DNA of 64,000 bases from NCBI GenBank assembly GCA_017418975.1, contig JAFOMG010000011.1:62001-126000 (forward strand). Reading direction: 5' to 3'. The DNA is from Sphingomonas sp. (GTDB lineage Bacteria; Pseudomonadota; Alphaproteobacteria; Sphingomonadales; Sphingomonadaceae). The notes beneath the pieces were generated by a model. It searched no databases, was not told the origin of the DNA, and saw only the letters and a program-made list of their open reading frames with translations. Position numbers and translations under genes: made by a program. This document shows, in pieces, positions 19,932 through 32,431 of the stretch. How positions within the stretch are numbered: position 1 is the stretch's first letter; every line of letters starts with the position of its first letter.

Positions 19932-21214
19932 AGTTCCGGCGCTTCGACCGGACTTTCGCGCTGCTCTTCACCGTGATGCTGGCCATCGCAGCCGGCAACA
20001 CCGCGCTGCAATCGGTGCTGCCCGCGCTCGGCCGCTCGCTGCACGCGCCGGACAGCGCCGTCGCCGCCGTCTTCTCGGTCTCCGCGCTGCTCTGGGTGAT
20101 CGCCGCACCCTTCTGGGCCAACCGGTCCGACCGGCACGGCCGGCGCGCGATGGTGTTGGTGGGAGTGGGCGGCTTCACCGTGTCGCTGGGGCTGTGCGGG
20201 CTGTGCCTGGCCATGGGGATCAACGGGCTGCTCGGCCCGGTGGCCACCTTCATCGCCTTTGTCGCGGGGCGCGTGATTTACGGCACGTTCGGATCGGCGG
20301 CGCCGCCGGCGGTGCAGGCGATCGTCGCCGGCCGCACCAGCCGCGAGGAGCGGACCGGCGCCCTCACCCTGCTCGCCTCGGCCTTCGGGCTCGGCACGAT
20401 CCTGGGCCCGGCGATCGCGCCCTATCTGGTGATGGGGCGGCTCTGGCCGGAGGGGCCGATGATCGGGCTGGCCGGCCCCGCCTTCGCCGCGAGCGCGGTG
20501 GGCGTCGTGATCTGGATCGCCGCCGCGCGCGGGCTACCCAGGGACGAGGGCGACGCCCATGGCGCCGCCATCTCCTATCCCTCGATCGGCGGGCAGGGGA
20601 CCGGCGCCACGGTGACCGCCGCCACCGCCGCCGAGACCAGCGAGAACATCCGCTATTTCGATCCGCGCATCCGGCCGTGGATCGTCGCCGGGCTGATCAT
20701 CGGCCATGCCCAGGCGATGACCGGCCAGGCGATCGGCTTCCTGATCATCGACCGGATGCACCTGCCCCCGGCGGAGGCGCTGCAGCCGACCGGGCTGGTG
20801 CTGATGCTGGGCGCGGGCGCATCGCTGCTCGCGCAATGGGGGCTGATCCCGATGCTCGACCTGCGCCCGCGCGCGCTGGTGCTGACGGGCGCGGCCCTGG
20901 GCGCGTGCGGCTGCGTCGCGACCGGCACGGCGACCACGCTGTACGGCATCGCGCTGGGCTATGCGCTGATCGCGCTCGGCATGGGCTTCGCGCGGCCGGG
21001 CTTCACCGCGGGCGCATCGCTGGCCGTGGGGGCGGAATCGCAGGGATCGGTGGCGGGCAAGGTCACCTCGGTGAACGGCGCGGCGTTCGTGCTCGGCCCG
21101 TCGATTGGAGTGGGCCTTTACGAGCTCTGGCGGCCGCTGCCCTATCTGACCGCGGCGGGGTGGCTGGCATGCCTGCTGGCCTATGCCTGGGTGGCGACGC
21201 GGCGATCGACATGA
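19928..21214 (+). CDS. Major facilitator superfamily transporter
   Basis: A 428-residue inner-membrane transporter with about twelve predicted helices. The loop between helices 2 and 3 has the MFS signature NRSDRHGRRAMVLVG. The opening (FALLFTVMLAIAAGNTALQSVLPALGR) and the drug-antiporter-like GLGTILGPAIAPYL segment suggest an efflux pump. The ATG at 19928 overlaps the preceding monooxygenase-fold gene. It is followed by a copy of the intergenic repeat C. Confidence 0.87.
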   Translation: MKFRRFDRTFALLFTVMLAIAAGNTALQSVLPALGRSLHAPDSAVAAVFSVSALLWVIAAPFWANRSDRHGRRAMVLVGVGGFTVSLGLCGLCLAMGINGLLGPVATFIAFVAGRVIYGTFGSAAPPAVQAIVAGRTSREERTGALTLLASAFGLGTILGPAIAPYLVMGRLWPEGPMIGLAGPAFAASAVGVVIWIAAARGLPRDEGDAHGAAISYPSIGGQGTGATVTAATAAETSENIRYFDPRIRPWIVAGLIIGHAQAMTGQAIGFLIIDRMHLPPAEALQPTGLVLMLGAGASLLAQWGLIPMLDLRPRALVLTGAALGACGCVATGTATTLYGIALGYALIALGMGFARPGFTAGASLAVGAESQGSVAGKVTSVNGAAFVLGPSIGVGLYELWRPLPYLTAAGWLACLLAYAWVATRRST

Positions 21215-21335
21215 CTCCCCGCCCTGGAAGGGAGGGGATCAGGGGGTGGGCAGAGTGCGCGCGAAGCCGCGAGGCCAAGCCCGCACCCACCGTATCGCCG
21301 GGATGCTACCCACCCCAGCCTGCCCTTCCCGGGCG
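21215..21335 (+). repeat. Intergenic repeat family C, copy 1
   Basis: A composite element of about 120 bases between the MFS and CDC48 genes. Its left part is a hairpin (CCCTGGAAGGG core at 21222-21232, followed by a G-rich GGGGGTGGG run); its right part contains GTATCGCCGGGATGCTACCC (21291-21310) and then C-rich CACCCCAGCC. Both halves recur in the same order and orientation at 24838-24957. It may act as a bidirectional terminator between the convergent genes. Confidence 0.7.
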
Positions 21336-21346
21336 GTGCGCAAGCG

Positions 21347-23641
21347 TCAATCCGCTCCCTTCGGCCCATGCCCGCGCAGCATGCCCGGCGCGATGAAGCC
21401 GATCGGCTGGATCGCCGAGGCCTGCTGCTTCAGCCGGCCCGACATCGCCTGATACTCCTCCTCCATCTCGGGCGTGACCGTGGCGCGCGAATCGGCGAGC
21501 GCCGCGTCGAAATGCGCCATCGTCACTTCGCGCGAGTCGAGCGACTGGCGGAGCGCGATCAGGCCGGCCCGGCGGACCACATCCTCCAGGTCGGCACCGG
21601 TATAGCGTTCGGCCTGCGCGGCGATCGACCGCAGATCGACATCCGCGGCGAGCGGCATCTTCTCCGTCTGGATCTCGAGGATCCGCTCGCGCCCGGCCGC
21701 ATCGGGCACGCCGACATAGACCAGCTCGTCGAACCGCCCGGGGCGGAGCAGGGCAGGATCGATCAGGTTGGGCCGGTTGGTCGCGCCGATCACCACCACC
21801 GACTGCAGCTCTTCCAGCCCGTCCATCTCCGAGAGGATCGTGTTGACCACGCGCTCGGTCGCCTGGGGCTCGCCCAGGCCGCCGCCGCGCGCGGGAACCA
21901 GCGAATCGAGCTCGTCGATGAAGATCACGCAGGGCGCGACCTGGCGGGCGCGGGCGAACAGCCGGGCGATCTGCTGCTCGCTCTCGCCATACCATTTCGA
22001 CAGCAGGTCGCTCGACTTGGTGGCGATGAAGTTCGCCTCCGCCTCGCGCGCCACCGCCTTGGCGAGCAGGGTCTTGCCGGTGCCCGGCGGGCCGTAGAGC
22101 AGGAAGCCCTTGGCCGGGCGGATGCCGAGGCGGCGGAACGCATCGGGATCCTTGAGCGGCAGCTCGACGCCTTCCTTCAGCCGCATCTGCGCATCGTCGA
22201 GCCCGCCGACATCCTCCCAGCGGACGCGCGGCGCCTCGACCATCACCTCGCGCATCGCCGAAGGCTGGACGCGCTTCAACGCCTCGAGGAAATCCTCGCG
22301 CGTGACCGACAGCGTATCGAGCACCTCGTGCGGGATCGTCCCTTCCGCCAGGTTGAGCTTCGGCATGATCCGGCGCACCGCCTCGATCGCCGCCTCGCGG
22401 GCGAGCGCGGAGAGATCGGCACCGACGAAACCATAGGTGGTGCGCGCCAGCTCGGCGAGATCGACCTTGTCGCCGAGCGGCATGCCGCGCGTGTGGATGC
22501 CCAGTATCTCGCGGCGGCCGCGCTCGTCGGGCACGCCGACGATGATCTCGCGGTCGAACCGGCCCGGCCGCCGCAGCGCCTCGTCGATCGCGTCCGGCCG
22601 GTTGGTCGCGGCGATGACCACGACGTTGGCGCGCGATTCGAGCCCGTCCATCAGCGTGAGCAACTGGGCGACGAGGCGCTTCTCCGCCTCGCCCGAAACC
22701 TGGCCGCGCTTGGGGGCGATCGAATCGATCTCATCGATGAAGACGATCGACGGCGCCGCCTTGGTCGCCTCCTCGAAGACCTGGCGCAGCCGGCCCTCGG
22801 ATTCGCCATAGGCCGAGCCCATGATCTCGGGGCCGTTGATCAGGAAGAACTGCGCGTCCGATTCGTTCGCGACCGCGCGGGCAAGGCGGGTCTTGGCGGT
22901 GCCGGGCGGGCCAGGGAGCAGCACGCCCTTGGGCGGATCGACGCCCAGGCGCTGGAACAGCTCGGGATAGCGCAGCGGCAGCTCCACCATCTCGCGCAGC
23001 TGGTCGATCGTGCCGGCCATGCCGCCGATATCGTCATAGGTGACGTCGGCACGCCGGCCGTCGCCCGCGGCCGCCTCATATTCGGGACGCAGCTCGACCT
23101 CGGTATTCTCGTCGATATGGACGATGCCCTTGGGGCTGGCGGCGACCACGGTGAGCCGGATCTCCTGCAGCGCATAGGCCGGCGCGCGCAGGAACTGGGC
23201 GACCTGGGGCGGGATGTCGGCGCGCTGCTGGCCGGCGGTGGCGACGACGTCGCCCTGAGCCAGGGGACGCTGGAAGAAGACGCGCTTCAGCGCCTCGCCG
23301 CTGCCCTGGAGGCGCAGATTCTGCTGGGCGGGCGCGAACACCACGCGCGTCGCCGGCTTGGACACGGCCTTGCGCACCTCGACGAAATCGCCCGAGCTGG
23401 CGCCGGCATTGGCGCGCTGGAGCCCGTCGATGCGCAGGATCTCGAGGCCCTCGTCCTCGGCATAGGGCAGCACCGCGAGCGCGGGGGTGGCGCGCTTGCC
23501 GACGATCTCGATCACATCGCCCTCGGCAAGGCCGAGCCGCGCCATCAGCGCGCGCGGCAGATGCGCGAGACCCCGGCCACTGTCCTCGGGCCGGGAATTG
23601 GCAACCTGCAGCCTGGCGGGCTGCCCTTCTTCGTCCGCCAT
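21347..23641 (-). CDS. CDC48/p97-type tandem AAA+ ATPase
   Basis: Bacterial homologue of CDC48/VCP, an unfoldase or segregase. 764 residues: N domain of the double-psi-barrel type (10-190), D1 and D2 AAA+ modules. D1 has GPPGTAKT (244-251), where the usual GK is AK, and an intact Walker B FIDEID (301-306). D2 has a normal GPPGTGKT (517-524), Walker B FIDELD and the pore-loop KWYGES. Both modules keep the RPGRFD arginine-finger region. Start ATG 23641; the frame is open for 279 bases upstream but this stretch contains a terminator and no conserved sequence. Targets in bacteria are unknown. Divergent from a LysR gene. Confidence 0.95.
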   Translation of the reverse strand: MADEEGQPARLQVANSRPEDSGRGLAHLPRALMARLGLAEGDVIEIVGKRATPALAVLPYAEDEGLEILRIDGLQRANAGASSGDFVEVRKAVSKPATRVVFAPAQQNLRLQGSGEALKRVFFQRPLAQGDVVATAGQQRADIPPQVAQFLRAPAYALQEIRLTVVAASPKGIVHIDENTEVELRPEYEAAAGDGRRADVTYDDIGGMAGTIDQLREMVELPLRYPELFQRLGVDPPKGVLLPGPPGTAKTRLARAVANESDAQFFLINGPEIMGSAYGESEGRLRQVFEEATKAAPSIVFIDEIDSIAPKRGQVSGEAEKRLVAQLLTLMDGLESRANVVVIAATNRPDAIDEALRRPGRFDREIIVGVPDERGRREILGIHTRGMPLGDKVDLAELARTTYGFVGADLSALAREAAIEAVRRIMPKLNLAEGTIPHEVLDTLSVTREDFLEALKRVQPSAMREVMVEAPRVRWEDVGGLDDAQMRLKEGVELPLKDPDAFRRLGIRPAKGFLLYGPPGTGKTLLAKAVAREAEANFIATKSSDLLSKWYGESEQQIARLFARARQVAPCVIFIDELDSLVPARGGGLGEPQATERVVNTILSEMDGLEELQSVVVIGATNRPNLIDPALLRPGRFDELVYVGVPDAAGRERILEIQTEKMPLAADVDLRSIAAQAERYTGADLEDVVRRAGLIALRQSLDSREVTMAHFDAALADSRATVTPEMEEEYQAMSGRLKQQASAIQPIGFIAPGMLRGHGPKGAD

Positions 23642-23694
23642 CCTATCGTTCTCCCCAGGCGTGTGAGACGCGGAACGTGGGGGATCGATTGCAC

Positions 23695-23723
23695 AAAAAA
23701 AAGGCCGATCACGAGGACCGGCC
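23695..23723 (-). terminator. Rho-independent terminator in the CDC48 leader
   Basis: On the minus strand a hairpin with GGCCG/CGGCC arms (23723-23703) is followed at once by eight T residues (23702-23695). It sits only 53 bases before the CDC48 start codon. No gene on this strand lies upstream to be terminated, because LysR is divergent. It therefore ends either a small RNA made from about 23.7-23.85 kb or an attenuated CDC48 leader transcript. Confidence 0.7.
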
Positions 23724-23932
23724 GGGAAAGTTTTAGGAGAGGATGCCTGAAAGGCACGCGCTTTGTGCAGTGCGGCCGATTTTTGTGCAAGTGCGAAAAG
23801 AAACATTAACGCGTGCATGGCTTGCAATCGCGCGTGTGTGCAACGATAGTTGTGCCTGAGTTGGAAACGCCATTGGCGCCGCGCGAATCGCACGCCAAGG
23901 GTCGTGACGCAGCGCAACAAAAAGAGAGCGAA

Positions 23933-24832
23933 ATGCGACGACTACCCCCGCTTACGGCAATCGAGGCTTTCGTGCAGGTGGCGCGGCTCGGCTCGATCAA
24001 GGCCGCCGCGGAGGAGCTGGCGCTCTCTTCGCCGGCGCTGAGCCGCCGCGTCCAGGCACTGGAGCGCTTCATCGGCAAGCCGCTGTTCGAGCGCCGGCAC
24101 CAGGCGCTGCGCCTCAACGACGATGGCGAGCGGCTGCTCGGCATGATCGCGCCCGCGCTCGACACCATGGCCGACGCGGTGGAGACGATGACCAGCGGCA
24201 CCGAGCTGCTGCGCCTGCGCCTCGGCATCCTGCCGCTGTTCGCGACGCAGCGGCTGATGCCGCACATGGGCGATCTGAAGCGCAAGCATCCCGAGCTGCA
24301 TCTCGACGTCGATACCGGCGCGCATGCGGTGGCGCGGCTCGGCGACGGGCTCGACGCCGCGATCGTGGTGGCGCGCGACATCGACCCGACGCTGTATTCG
24401 AAGCGGCTGGACCGCAACCGCGTCTATGTTATCGGCGCGCGTTCGCTGGTGGAGGGGCCCGAGCCGATCACCCGGCCGGAGCAGCTTTCGAAGCTCACCG
24501 CGCTGGTGCACCGCGACATGGCGGACACGTTCACAGCCTGGCGCGCCGCGGCGGGGCTGTCGCATCTGGAGATCGAGCCCGCGGCCATCGACCATTTCGA
24601 TTCGGGCACGCTGATGCTCGAGGCAGCGGCGCAGGGGCTGGGCGTCGCCTTCATGCTCGAATCGCATTTCGAGGCGGCGCGCGACGACCGGCTGGTCCAG
24701 CTCTTCGACCTGACCGTGGAGAGCGACTATAGCTACTGGTTCGTCTGCCGGCCCCGCGCGCTCACGACGCGGCCGGTCAAGCTGTTCCACGACTGGCTGA
24801 TCGAAGTGCTCCACGCCGAGCGGGTGGAATAA
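23933..24832 (+). CDS. LysR family transcriptional regulator
   Basis: A 299-residue regulator: winged HTH in residues 1-60 (LTAIEAFVQVARLGSIKAAA then LSSPALSRRVQALE) and a periplasmic-binding-like effector domain from about 90. The opening and the C-terminal YWFVCRPRAL fit the GcvA/AmpR-like branch. I choose the ATG at 23933 because it is the conserved LysR start; the frame is open upstream to 23813. It is divergent from the CDC48-type ATPase, with 291 bases between the starts, and may regulate it, which is inference from layout alone. Confidence 0.93.
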   Translation: MRRLPPLTAIEAFVQVARLGSIKAAAEELALSSPALSRRVQALERFIGKPLFERRHQALRLNDDGERLLGMIAPALDTMADAVETMTSGTELLRLRLGILPLFATQRLMPHMGDLKRKHPELHLDVDTGAHAVARLGDGLDAAIVVARDIDPTLYSKRLDRNRVYVIGARSLVEGPEPITRPEQLSKLTALVHRDMADTFTAWRAAAGLSHLEIEPAAIDHFDSGTLMLEAAAQGLGVAFMLESHFEAARDDRLVQLFDLTVESDYSYWFVCRPRALTTRPVKLFHDWLIEVLHAERVE

Positions 24833-24837
24833 TCGGA

Positions 24838-24957
24838 GCCCCTCCCTGGAAGGGAGGGGTTGGGGTGGGTCCTTGCACGCGATACAGGGAAGCGATCGCG
24901 CGACCACAGTATCGCCAGGACGCCACCCGCCCCCAGCCCCTCCCTCCTGGGAGGGGA
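24838..24957 (+). repeat. Intergenic repeat family C, copy 2
   Basis: Second copy of the element at 21215-21335. The left hairpin is perfect here (CCCTCCC TGGA GGGAGGG type, 24840-24858) and is followed by TTGGGGTGGG. The right part has GTATCGCCAGGACGCCACCC (24909-24928) and a closing CCCCTCC...GGAGGGG palindrome. It lies between the convergent LysR and cyclophilin genes and probably ends both transcripts. Confidence 0.7.
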
Positions 24958-24968
24958 ATCGGAAGGCC

Positions 24969-25424
<456 letters not shown>

Positions 25425-25535
25425 GAATTGACTCCTGAGAAGGATTTGCGCCCTGCCTAGGCGGGCTTCCGGCGACTTGCAAATCGCGCCCGGCAATGGC
25501 AGCGGCGGCAGGGGGCCGACAAGGGAGGTCGAACC

Positions 25536-26939
25536 TTGAGCGAGACCGAACTTCAAATGGATAGCGGCGCCCCCGAGCCCCAGCTCGACGAGGACGACCG
25601 GCTGCGCCCCGAGTTCGTCCATGCGGTGCTCGACGCCGTCCATGCCGGCGATTCCGCCCGCGCCCATGCGCTGGCCGAGCCGCTCCACCCCGCCGACATC
25701 GCCGACCTGGTCGAGCTCGCGCCCACCGAGGAGCGCCCCGCGCTCGTCGCCGCGATCGCCGACCTGATCGACGGCGACGTGCTCGCCGAGATGAACGACT
25801 GGGTGCGCGAGGCCCTGGTCGAATCGCTCACCGCCACCCAGGTCGCGGACATCGCCGCCGAGCTCGATACCGACGACGCCGTCGCGATCATCGAGGACAT
25901 GGACGTCGAGGACCAGCGCGAGGTGCTGCGCGCGCTCGACCCGGACGACCGCGCGGCGATCGAGGAAGCGCTCTCCTACCCCGAGGAATCCGCCGGCCGC
26001 CTGATGCAGCGCGAGCTGATCGCGGTGCCCGAGCATTGGACCGTCGGCGACGTGCTCGACTATCTGCGCAGGAACGAGGACCTCACCACCGATTTCTGGG
26101 AGATCTTCGTGGTCGACCCGGCGCACAAGCCGGTCGGCACCTGCCAGCTCTCCTGGGTGCTGCGCACGCCGCGCGTCGTCTCGATGGGCGACGTGATGAA
26201 GCGCGAGCAGACGCTGATCCCGGTCGACATGGACCAGGAGGAAGTGGCGCTGCGCTTCCAGAAATACGCGCTGATCTCGGCCGCGGTGATCGATCCGAGC
26301 GGGCGGCTGGTCGGGATGATCACGGTGGACGACGTGGTCCACATCATCTCCGAGGAAGCGGGCGAGGACATCCTCCGCCTGTCCGGCGCCGGCGAAGGCG
26401 ACATCAACGAGCCGGTGGTCGACAGCTACAAGGGCCGGGTGCGCTGGCTGCTCACCAACCTGCTGACCGCGCTGGTGGCGGCGACGATCATCAGCCTGTT
26501 CGAAGGCACGATCCAGAAGATGGTCGCGCTCGCCGCGCTGATGCCGATCGTCGCCGGGGTGGGCGGCAATGCCGGCACCCAGACCATGGCGGTGACGGTG
26601 CGCGCGCTCGCCACCAACCAGCTGACTCAGTCCAACACGCTGCGCGCGATCCGGCGCGAGATCTCGATCGCCGTGCTCAACGGCCTGACCGTCGCCTGCG
26701 TGATCGGCACCGCGGTGGGGCTGTTCTTCCACCATGCCGCGCTGGGCGGCGTGATCGCGGCGGCCATGCTCACCAATATCGTGATCGCGGGACTGGCCGG
26801 CGTGATCGTGCCGCTCACGCTCGACCGGCTGAAGGCCGACCCGGCCGTCGCCAGCTCGATCTTCGTGACCATGACGACCGATTCGATGGGCTTCCTCGCC
26901 TTTCTGGGCCTCGCCACCGCCAGCGGCCTGGTCGGTTGA
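25536..26939 (+). CDS. mgtE: Magnesium transporter MgtE
   Basis: Mg2+ channel of the inner membrane. Residues about 25-150 form the helical N domain of paired LHPADIADL- and DVEDQREVLRALDPDD-type repeats, about 155-275 the two CBS domains, and about 300-467 the five-helix pore with the signature MPIVAGVGGNAGTQTMAV. Start is taken as TTG 25536: GGGAGGT lies six bases upstream, whereas the first ATG is seven codons later without a binding site. Intracellular Mg2+ gates the channel through the N and CBS domains. DUF1489 follows after 31 bases. Confidence 0.95.
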   Translation: MSETELQMDSGAPEPQLDEDDRLRPEFVHAVLDAVHAGDSARAHALAEPLHPADIADLVELAPTEERPALVAAIADLIDGDVLAEMNDWVREALVESLTATQVADIAAELDTDDAVAIIEDMDVEDQREVLRALDPDDRAAIEEALSYPEESAGRLMQRELIAVPEHWTVGDVLDYLRRNEDLTTDFWEIFVVDPAHKPVGTCQLSWVLRTPRVVSMGDVMKREQTLIPVDMDQEEVALRFQKYALISAAVIDPSGRLVGMITVDDVVHIISEEAGEDILRLSGAGEGDINEPVVDSYKGRVRWLLTNLLTALVAATIISLFEGTIQKMVALAALMPIVAGVGGNAGTQTMAVTVRALATNQLTQSNTLRAIRREISIAVLNGLTVACVIGTAVGLFFHHAALGGVIAAAMLTNIVIAGLAGVIVPLTLDRLKADPAVASSIFVTMTTDSMGFLAFLGLATASGLVG

Positions 26940-26970
26940 TTGCGGCGCCCGCGCGCACCAGATTGATCGC

Positions 26971-27369
26971 GTGCCACTCCATCTGACCAAGGTCGCCTTT
27001 GGCTGCGACTCCGTAGACTATCTCGCCCAGCGCCTCGCCGCGCGCGGCGGCACCTGGGGCCTGACCACCCGCTACCTCCCCAAGCGCCACGAGGAGATCG
27101 GCGGGGAGGGCTCGCTCTTCTGGATCCTCAAGCACCAATTGGTCGGACGCACGCCGATCCTGGGCTTCGGCGAGGCCGAGGACGGGCGCACCGCGATCCT
27201 GATGGAGCCGCGGCTGATCCTGGTCGCCGCCCGCCCCAAGCGCGCGCACCAGGGCTGGCGCTATCTCGAAGCGAAGGACGCGCCGCCCGACCTTGGCGAG
27301 GCCGGCGCCGGGATAGACGCACTGCCGGCGGCGCTGATGGGCGAACTGTCGGGACTGGGGCTGATCTGA
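26971..27369 (+). CDS. DUF1489 family protein
   Basis: A 132-residue protein of the alphaproteobacterial DUF1489 family, function unknown. Features consistent with the family are the start (HLTKVAFGCDSVDYLAQR), the central THRYLPKR-like TTRYLPKRHEEI and GGSLFWILK-like segments, and the final short hydrophobic run. The start is GTG 26971, without a clear ribosome binding site; the reading frame has no closer alternative. It follows mgtE on the same strand and converges on msrA with 19 bases between. Confidence 0.8.
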   Translation: MPLHLTKVAFGCDSVDYLAQRLAARGGTWGLTTRYLPKRHEEIGGEGSLFWILKHQLVGRTPILGFGEAEDGRTAILMEPRLILVAARPKRAHQGWRYLEAKDAPPDLGEAGAGIDALPAALMGELSGLGLI

Positions 27370-27388
27370 CGCGGGCCGGGAGACGGCT

Positions 27389-28057
27389 TCAGTTCACCAG
27401 CAGCGGATAGGCGTTGCGGAACGCCGCGACCTTGGGCTTGTCCCAGCGCACGATATAGGGATGGGTGGGGTTCCGCCAGAAGAAGTCCTGGTGATAGGCC
27501 TCGGCCGGATAGAAATTGCCGGTCTCCAGCCTGGTCACGATCGGGCGGGGAAAGGCCTTTGCCCGCGTCAGCTGGTCGATATAGGCCGCCGCCACGCGCC
27601 GCTGCTCCTCGTCCTGCGGGAAGATCGCCGAGCGATAGGAGGGGCCGCGGTCGGGCCCCTGGCGGTTCAGCTGCGTCGGATCGTGCGCGACCGAGAAATA
27701 GATGCGCAGCAGCGTGCCATAGCTGACCTTCCGCGGATCATAGGCGATGCGCACCGCTTCGGCATGGCCGGTCTTCTCGGTCGAAACCTGGGCATAGGTG
27801 GCGGTGCCGGCAGTGCCGCCGGCATAGCCCGACGTCACCGAATGCACGCCCTTCACCGACTGGAAGACGGCTTCCATCCCCCAGAAGCAGCCGCCGGCGA
27901 GCACCGCGACCTGCTCGCCCTTGCTCGGCTTCACGTCGAGCGTGGGGATAGGCACCGGCACCGCGCGCTCGACCACGCCGGCGCCCGGCAGCGCGCCCGG
28001 CATAAGGAACAGCGCGGCTCCGAAAAGCACGGCAGCGGAGAGCGACCCTTTGAGCAT
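27389..28057 (-). CDS. msrA: Peptide methionine-S-sulfoxide reductase MsrA, exported
   Basis: Repairs S-sulfoxides of methionine in proteins. The catalytic cysteine is C57 in the family motif GGCFWGMEAVF; GYAGG, SVAHDPTQLNRQG and AEAYHQDF follow as expected. The 222-residue product begins with a hydrophobic signal-like segment (1-27), so it likely acts in the periplasm or is membrane-tethered. No recycling cysteines are evident near the C-terminus. It is the last gene of pabBC-aatA-msrA, 26 bases after aatA. The window's msrB is separate and cytoplasmic. Confidence 0.94.
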   Translation of the reverse strand: MLKGSLSAAVLFGAALFLMPGALPGAGVVERAVPVPIPTLDVKPSKGEQVAVLAGGCFWGMEAVFQSVKGVHSVTSGYAGGTAGTATYAQVSTEKTGHAEAVRIAYDPRKVSYGTLLRIYFSVAHDPTQLNRQGPDRGPSYRSAIFPQDEEQRRVAAAYIDQLTRAKAFPRPIVTRLETGNFYPAEAYHQDFFWRNPTHPYIVRWDKPKVAAFRNAYPLLVN

Positions 28058-28083
28058 GGCCGCAATGTCGGGCCTGTTCGCCC

Positions 28084-31076
<2,993 letters not shown>

Positions 31077-31156
31077 GCCGGCCCCCGCATGCAGCCGCGC
31101 GGCCGCCACGGCAAGCCCGTGTTGCCGCGGCGGACCGCCGCGCCTATCTCCGCGCC

Positions 31157-31819
31157 ATGTCGAATCCCCCGATGCGCGCCGCGGTGATCCCGGTCACGCC
31201 GCTCCAGCAGAACTGCACGCTTTTGTGGTGCACCGAGACGATGCGCGGCGCCTTTGTCGATCCCGGCGGCGACCTGGAGAAGCTGCGCGCCGCCGCCCTG
31301 CAGCAGGGCGTGACCATCGAGAAGATCCTGGTGACGCACGGCCATATCGATCATTGCGGCGCGGCGGGCGAGTTCGCCGAGGAGCTGGGCGTGCCGCTGG
31401 AGGGACCGCACGAGGCGGACCGGTTCTGGATCGCCCGCCTCGACGAGGACGGGCGCACCTATGGCATCCGCGGCACGGTGTTCGAGCCGACGCGCTGGCT
31501 GGCGAACGGCGACCAGGTGACCGTGGGGAAGCTGACCCTCGACGTCTATCACTGCCCCGGCCACACGCCGGGCCATGTCGTATTCCACCATCCCGAATCG
31601 CAATTCGCCTGTGTCGGCGACGTGCTGTTCCAGGGCTCGATCGGCCGCACCGACTTTCCCATGGGCAACCATCAGGACCTGATCGACGCGATCACCGGGC
31701 GGCTCTGGCCGCTCGGCGAGGCGACGGTGTTCGTGCCGGGGCACGGGCCGCTCAGCAATTTCGGCCATGAACGGAAGACCAATCCCTTCGTGGCCGATTC
31801 GGTGCTGGCGAAGGGCTAG
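31157..31819 (+). CDS. Metallo-beta-lactamase fold hydrolase (glyoxalase II-like)
   Basis: A 220-residue binuclear metal hydrolase. The ligand motifs are complete: THGHIDH (60-66), the histidine in CPGHTPGHVVF, the bridging aspartate in VGDVLFQGSIGRTDFP, and the final GHGP. The overall pattern is that of YcbL-type enzymes related to glyoxalase II, likely acting on thioesters of glutathione or similar, but this is not proven. It diverges from pabBC (80 bases) and overlaps the stop of the MAPEG gene by four bases. Confidence 0.92.
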   Translation: MSNPPMRAAVIPVTPLQQNCTLLWCTETMRGAFVDPGGDLEKLRAAALQQGVTIEKILVTHGHIDHCGAAGEFAEELGVPLEGPHEADRFWIARLDEDGRTYGIRGTVFEPTRWLANGDQVTVGKLTLDVYHCPGHTPGHVVFHHPESQFACVGDVLFQGSIGRTDFPMGNHQDLIDAITGRLWPLGEATVFVPGHGPLSNFGHERKTNPFVADSVLAKG

Positions 31820-32244
31820 CCCACCCGACCGACCTTGAAGACGGTGGCGGGCGCCGCGCGGTACTGGCTGCCGATATAGATGCCATAGGCGGCGAGGCCG
31901 AGCATCGTCAGCATGGTCAGCGCGATGCCGATGCGGCGGCCCAGGCCCCAGCCGTCCATGCCGAAGGCGTGGAGGACACGGCCGAGGATCAGCGCCGCGC
32001 CGACGCCCCACAGCCAGATGCTCGTTCCCGCCGCCAGCTCGACCAGCGCGAGCAGGACGAGAATCAGCGGCACATATTCGACGAAGTTCAGCTGCGCGCG
32101 CATGCGGCGGACCAGCCGGTCGTCGCCGCCATCGCCGACGAAGATCTTTTCGGACATGCGGAGCCGGCCGATTCGCAGGGCCAGCCAGAAATTGACCACG
32201 GCGGCGGCGCCGGCGGTGCAGAGCGTCACGGGAAGAATGAGCAT
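31816..32244 (-). CDS. MAPEG family membrane protein
   Basis: A 142-residue inner-membrane protein with four hydrophobic segments. RRMRAQLNFVEYVPLILVLL is the conserved MAPEG loop and helix (R-x-x-RAQ-x-N-x-x-E). Eukaryotic MAPEG proteins are glutathione transferases or eicosanoid enzymes; the bacterial ones are poorly known. Start is taken at ATG 32244 (MLILPVTLC); the frame is open upstream but without membrane-protein features. Convergent with the metallo-hydrolase, whose thiol-linked chemistry might be related. Confidence 0.85.
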   Translation of the reverse strand: MLILPVTLCTAGAAAVVNFWLALRIGRLRMSEKIFVGDGGDDRLVRRMRAQLNFVEYVPLILVLLALVELAAGTSIWLWGVGAALILGRVLHAFGMDGWGLGRRIGIALTMLTMLGLAAYGIYIGSQYRAAPATVFKVGRVG

Positions 32245-32431
32245 ATAGAAGAGTCCCCTCCAGAGGCTTCCTCCTACACTCCCTTGCTTCCCCTGCAAGA
32301 ATCGCTATACGCGCGCACTCGCTTTCGTGACCGTCCGCTGGTCCGGCGAGCGCCGGATCCTCCGTCGCTTGCCCGCTGGGCCATGCGGGCGTATCGCGAT
32401 TTTGACTTTGGTTTCGTTAGAAGGTGCCGAA

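Noticed and set aside
21368..23809. Very long open frame opposite the CDC48 gene (plus strand)
   Set aside because: High GC leaves antisense frames without stops. The translation is rich in Arg, Gly, Asp and His, has no recognisable domain, and the opposite strand encodes an unmistakable AAA+ protein.
23642..23920. N-terminal extension of the CDC48 protein
   Set aside because: The frame is open but holds an intrinsic terminator and no conserved sequence. The N domain starts normally after ATG 23641.
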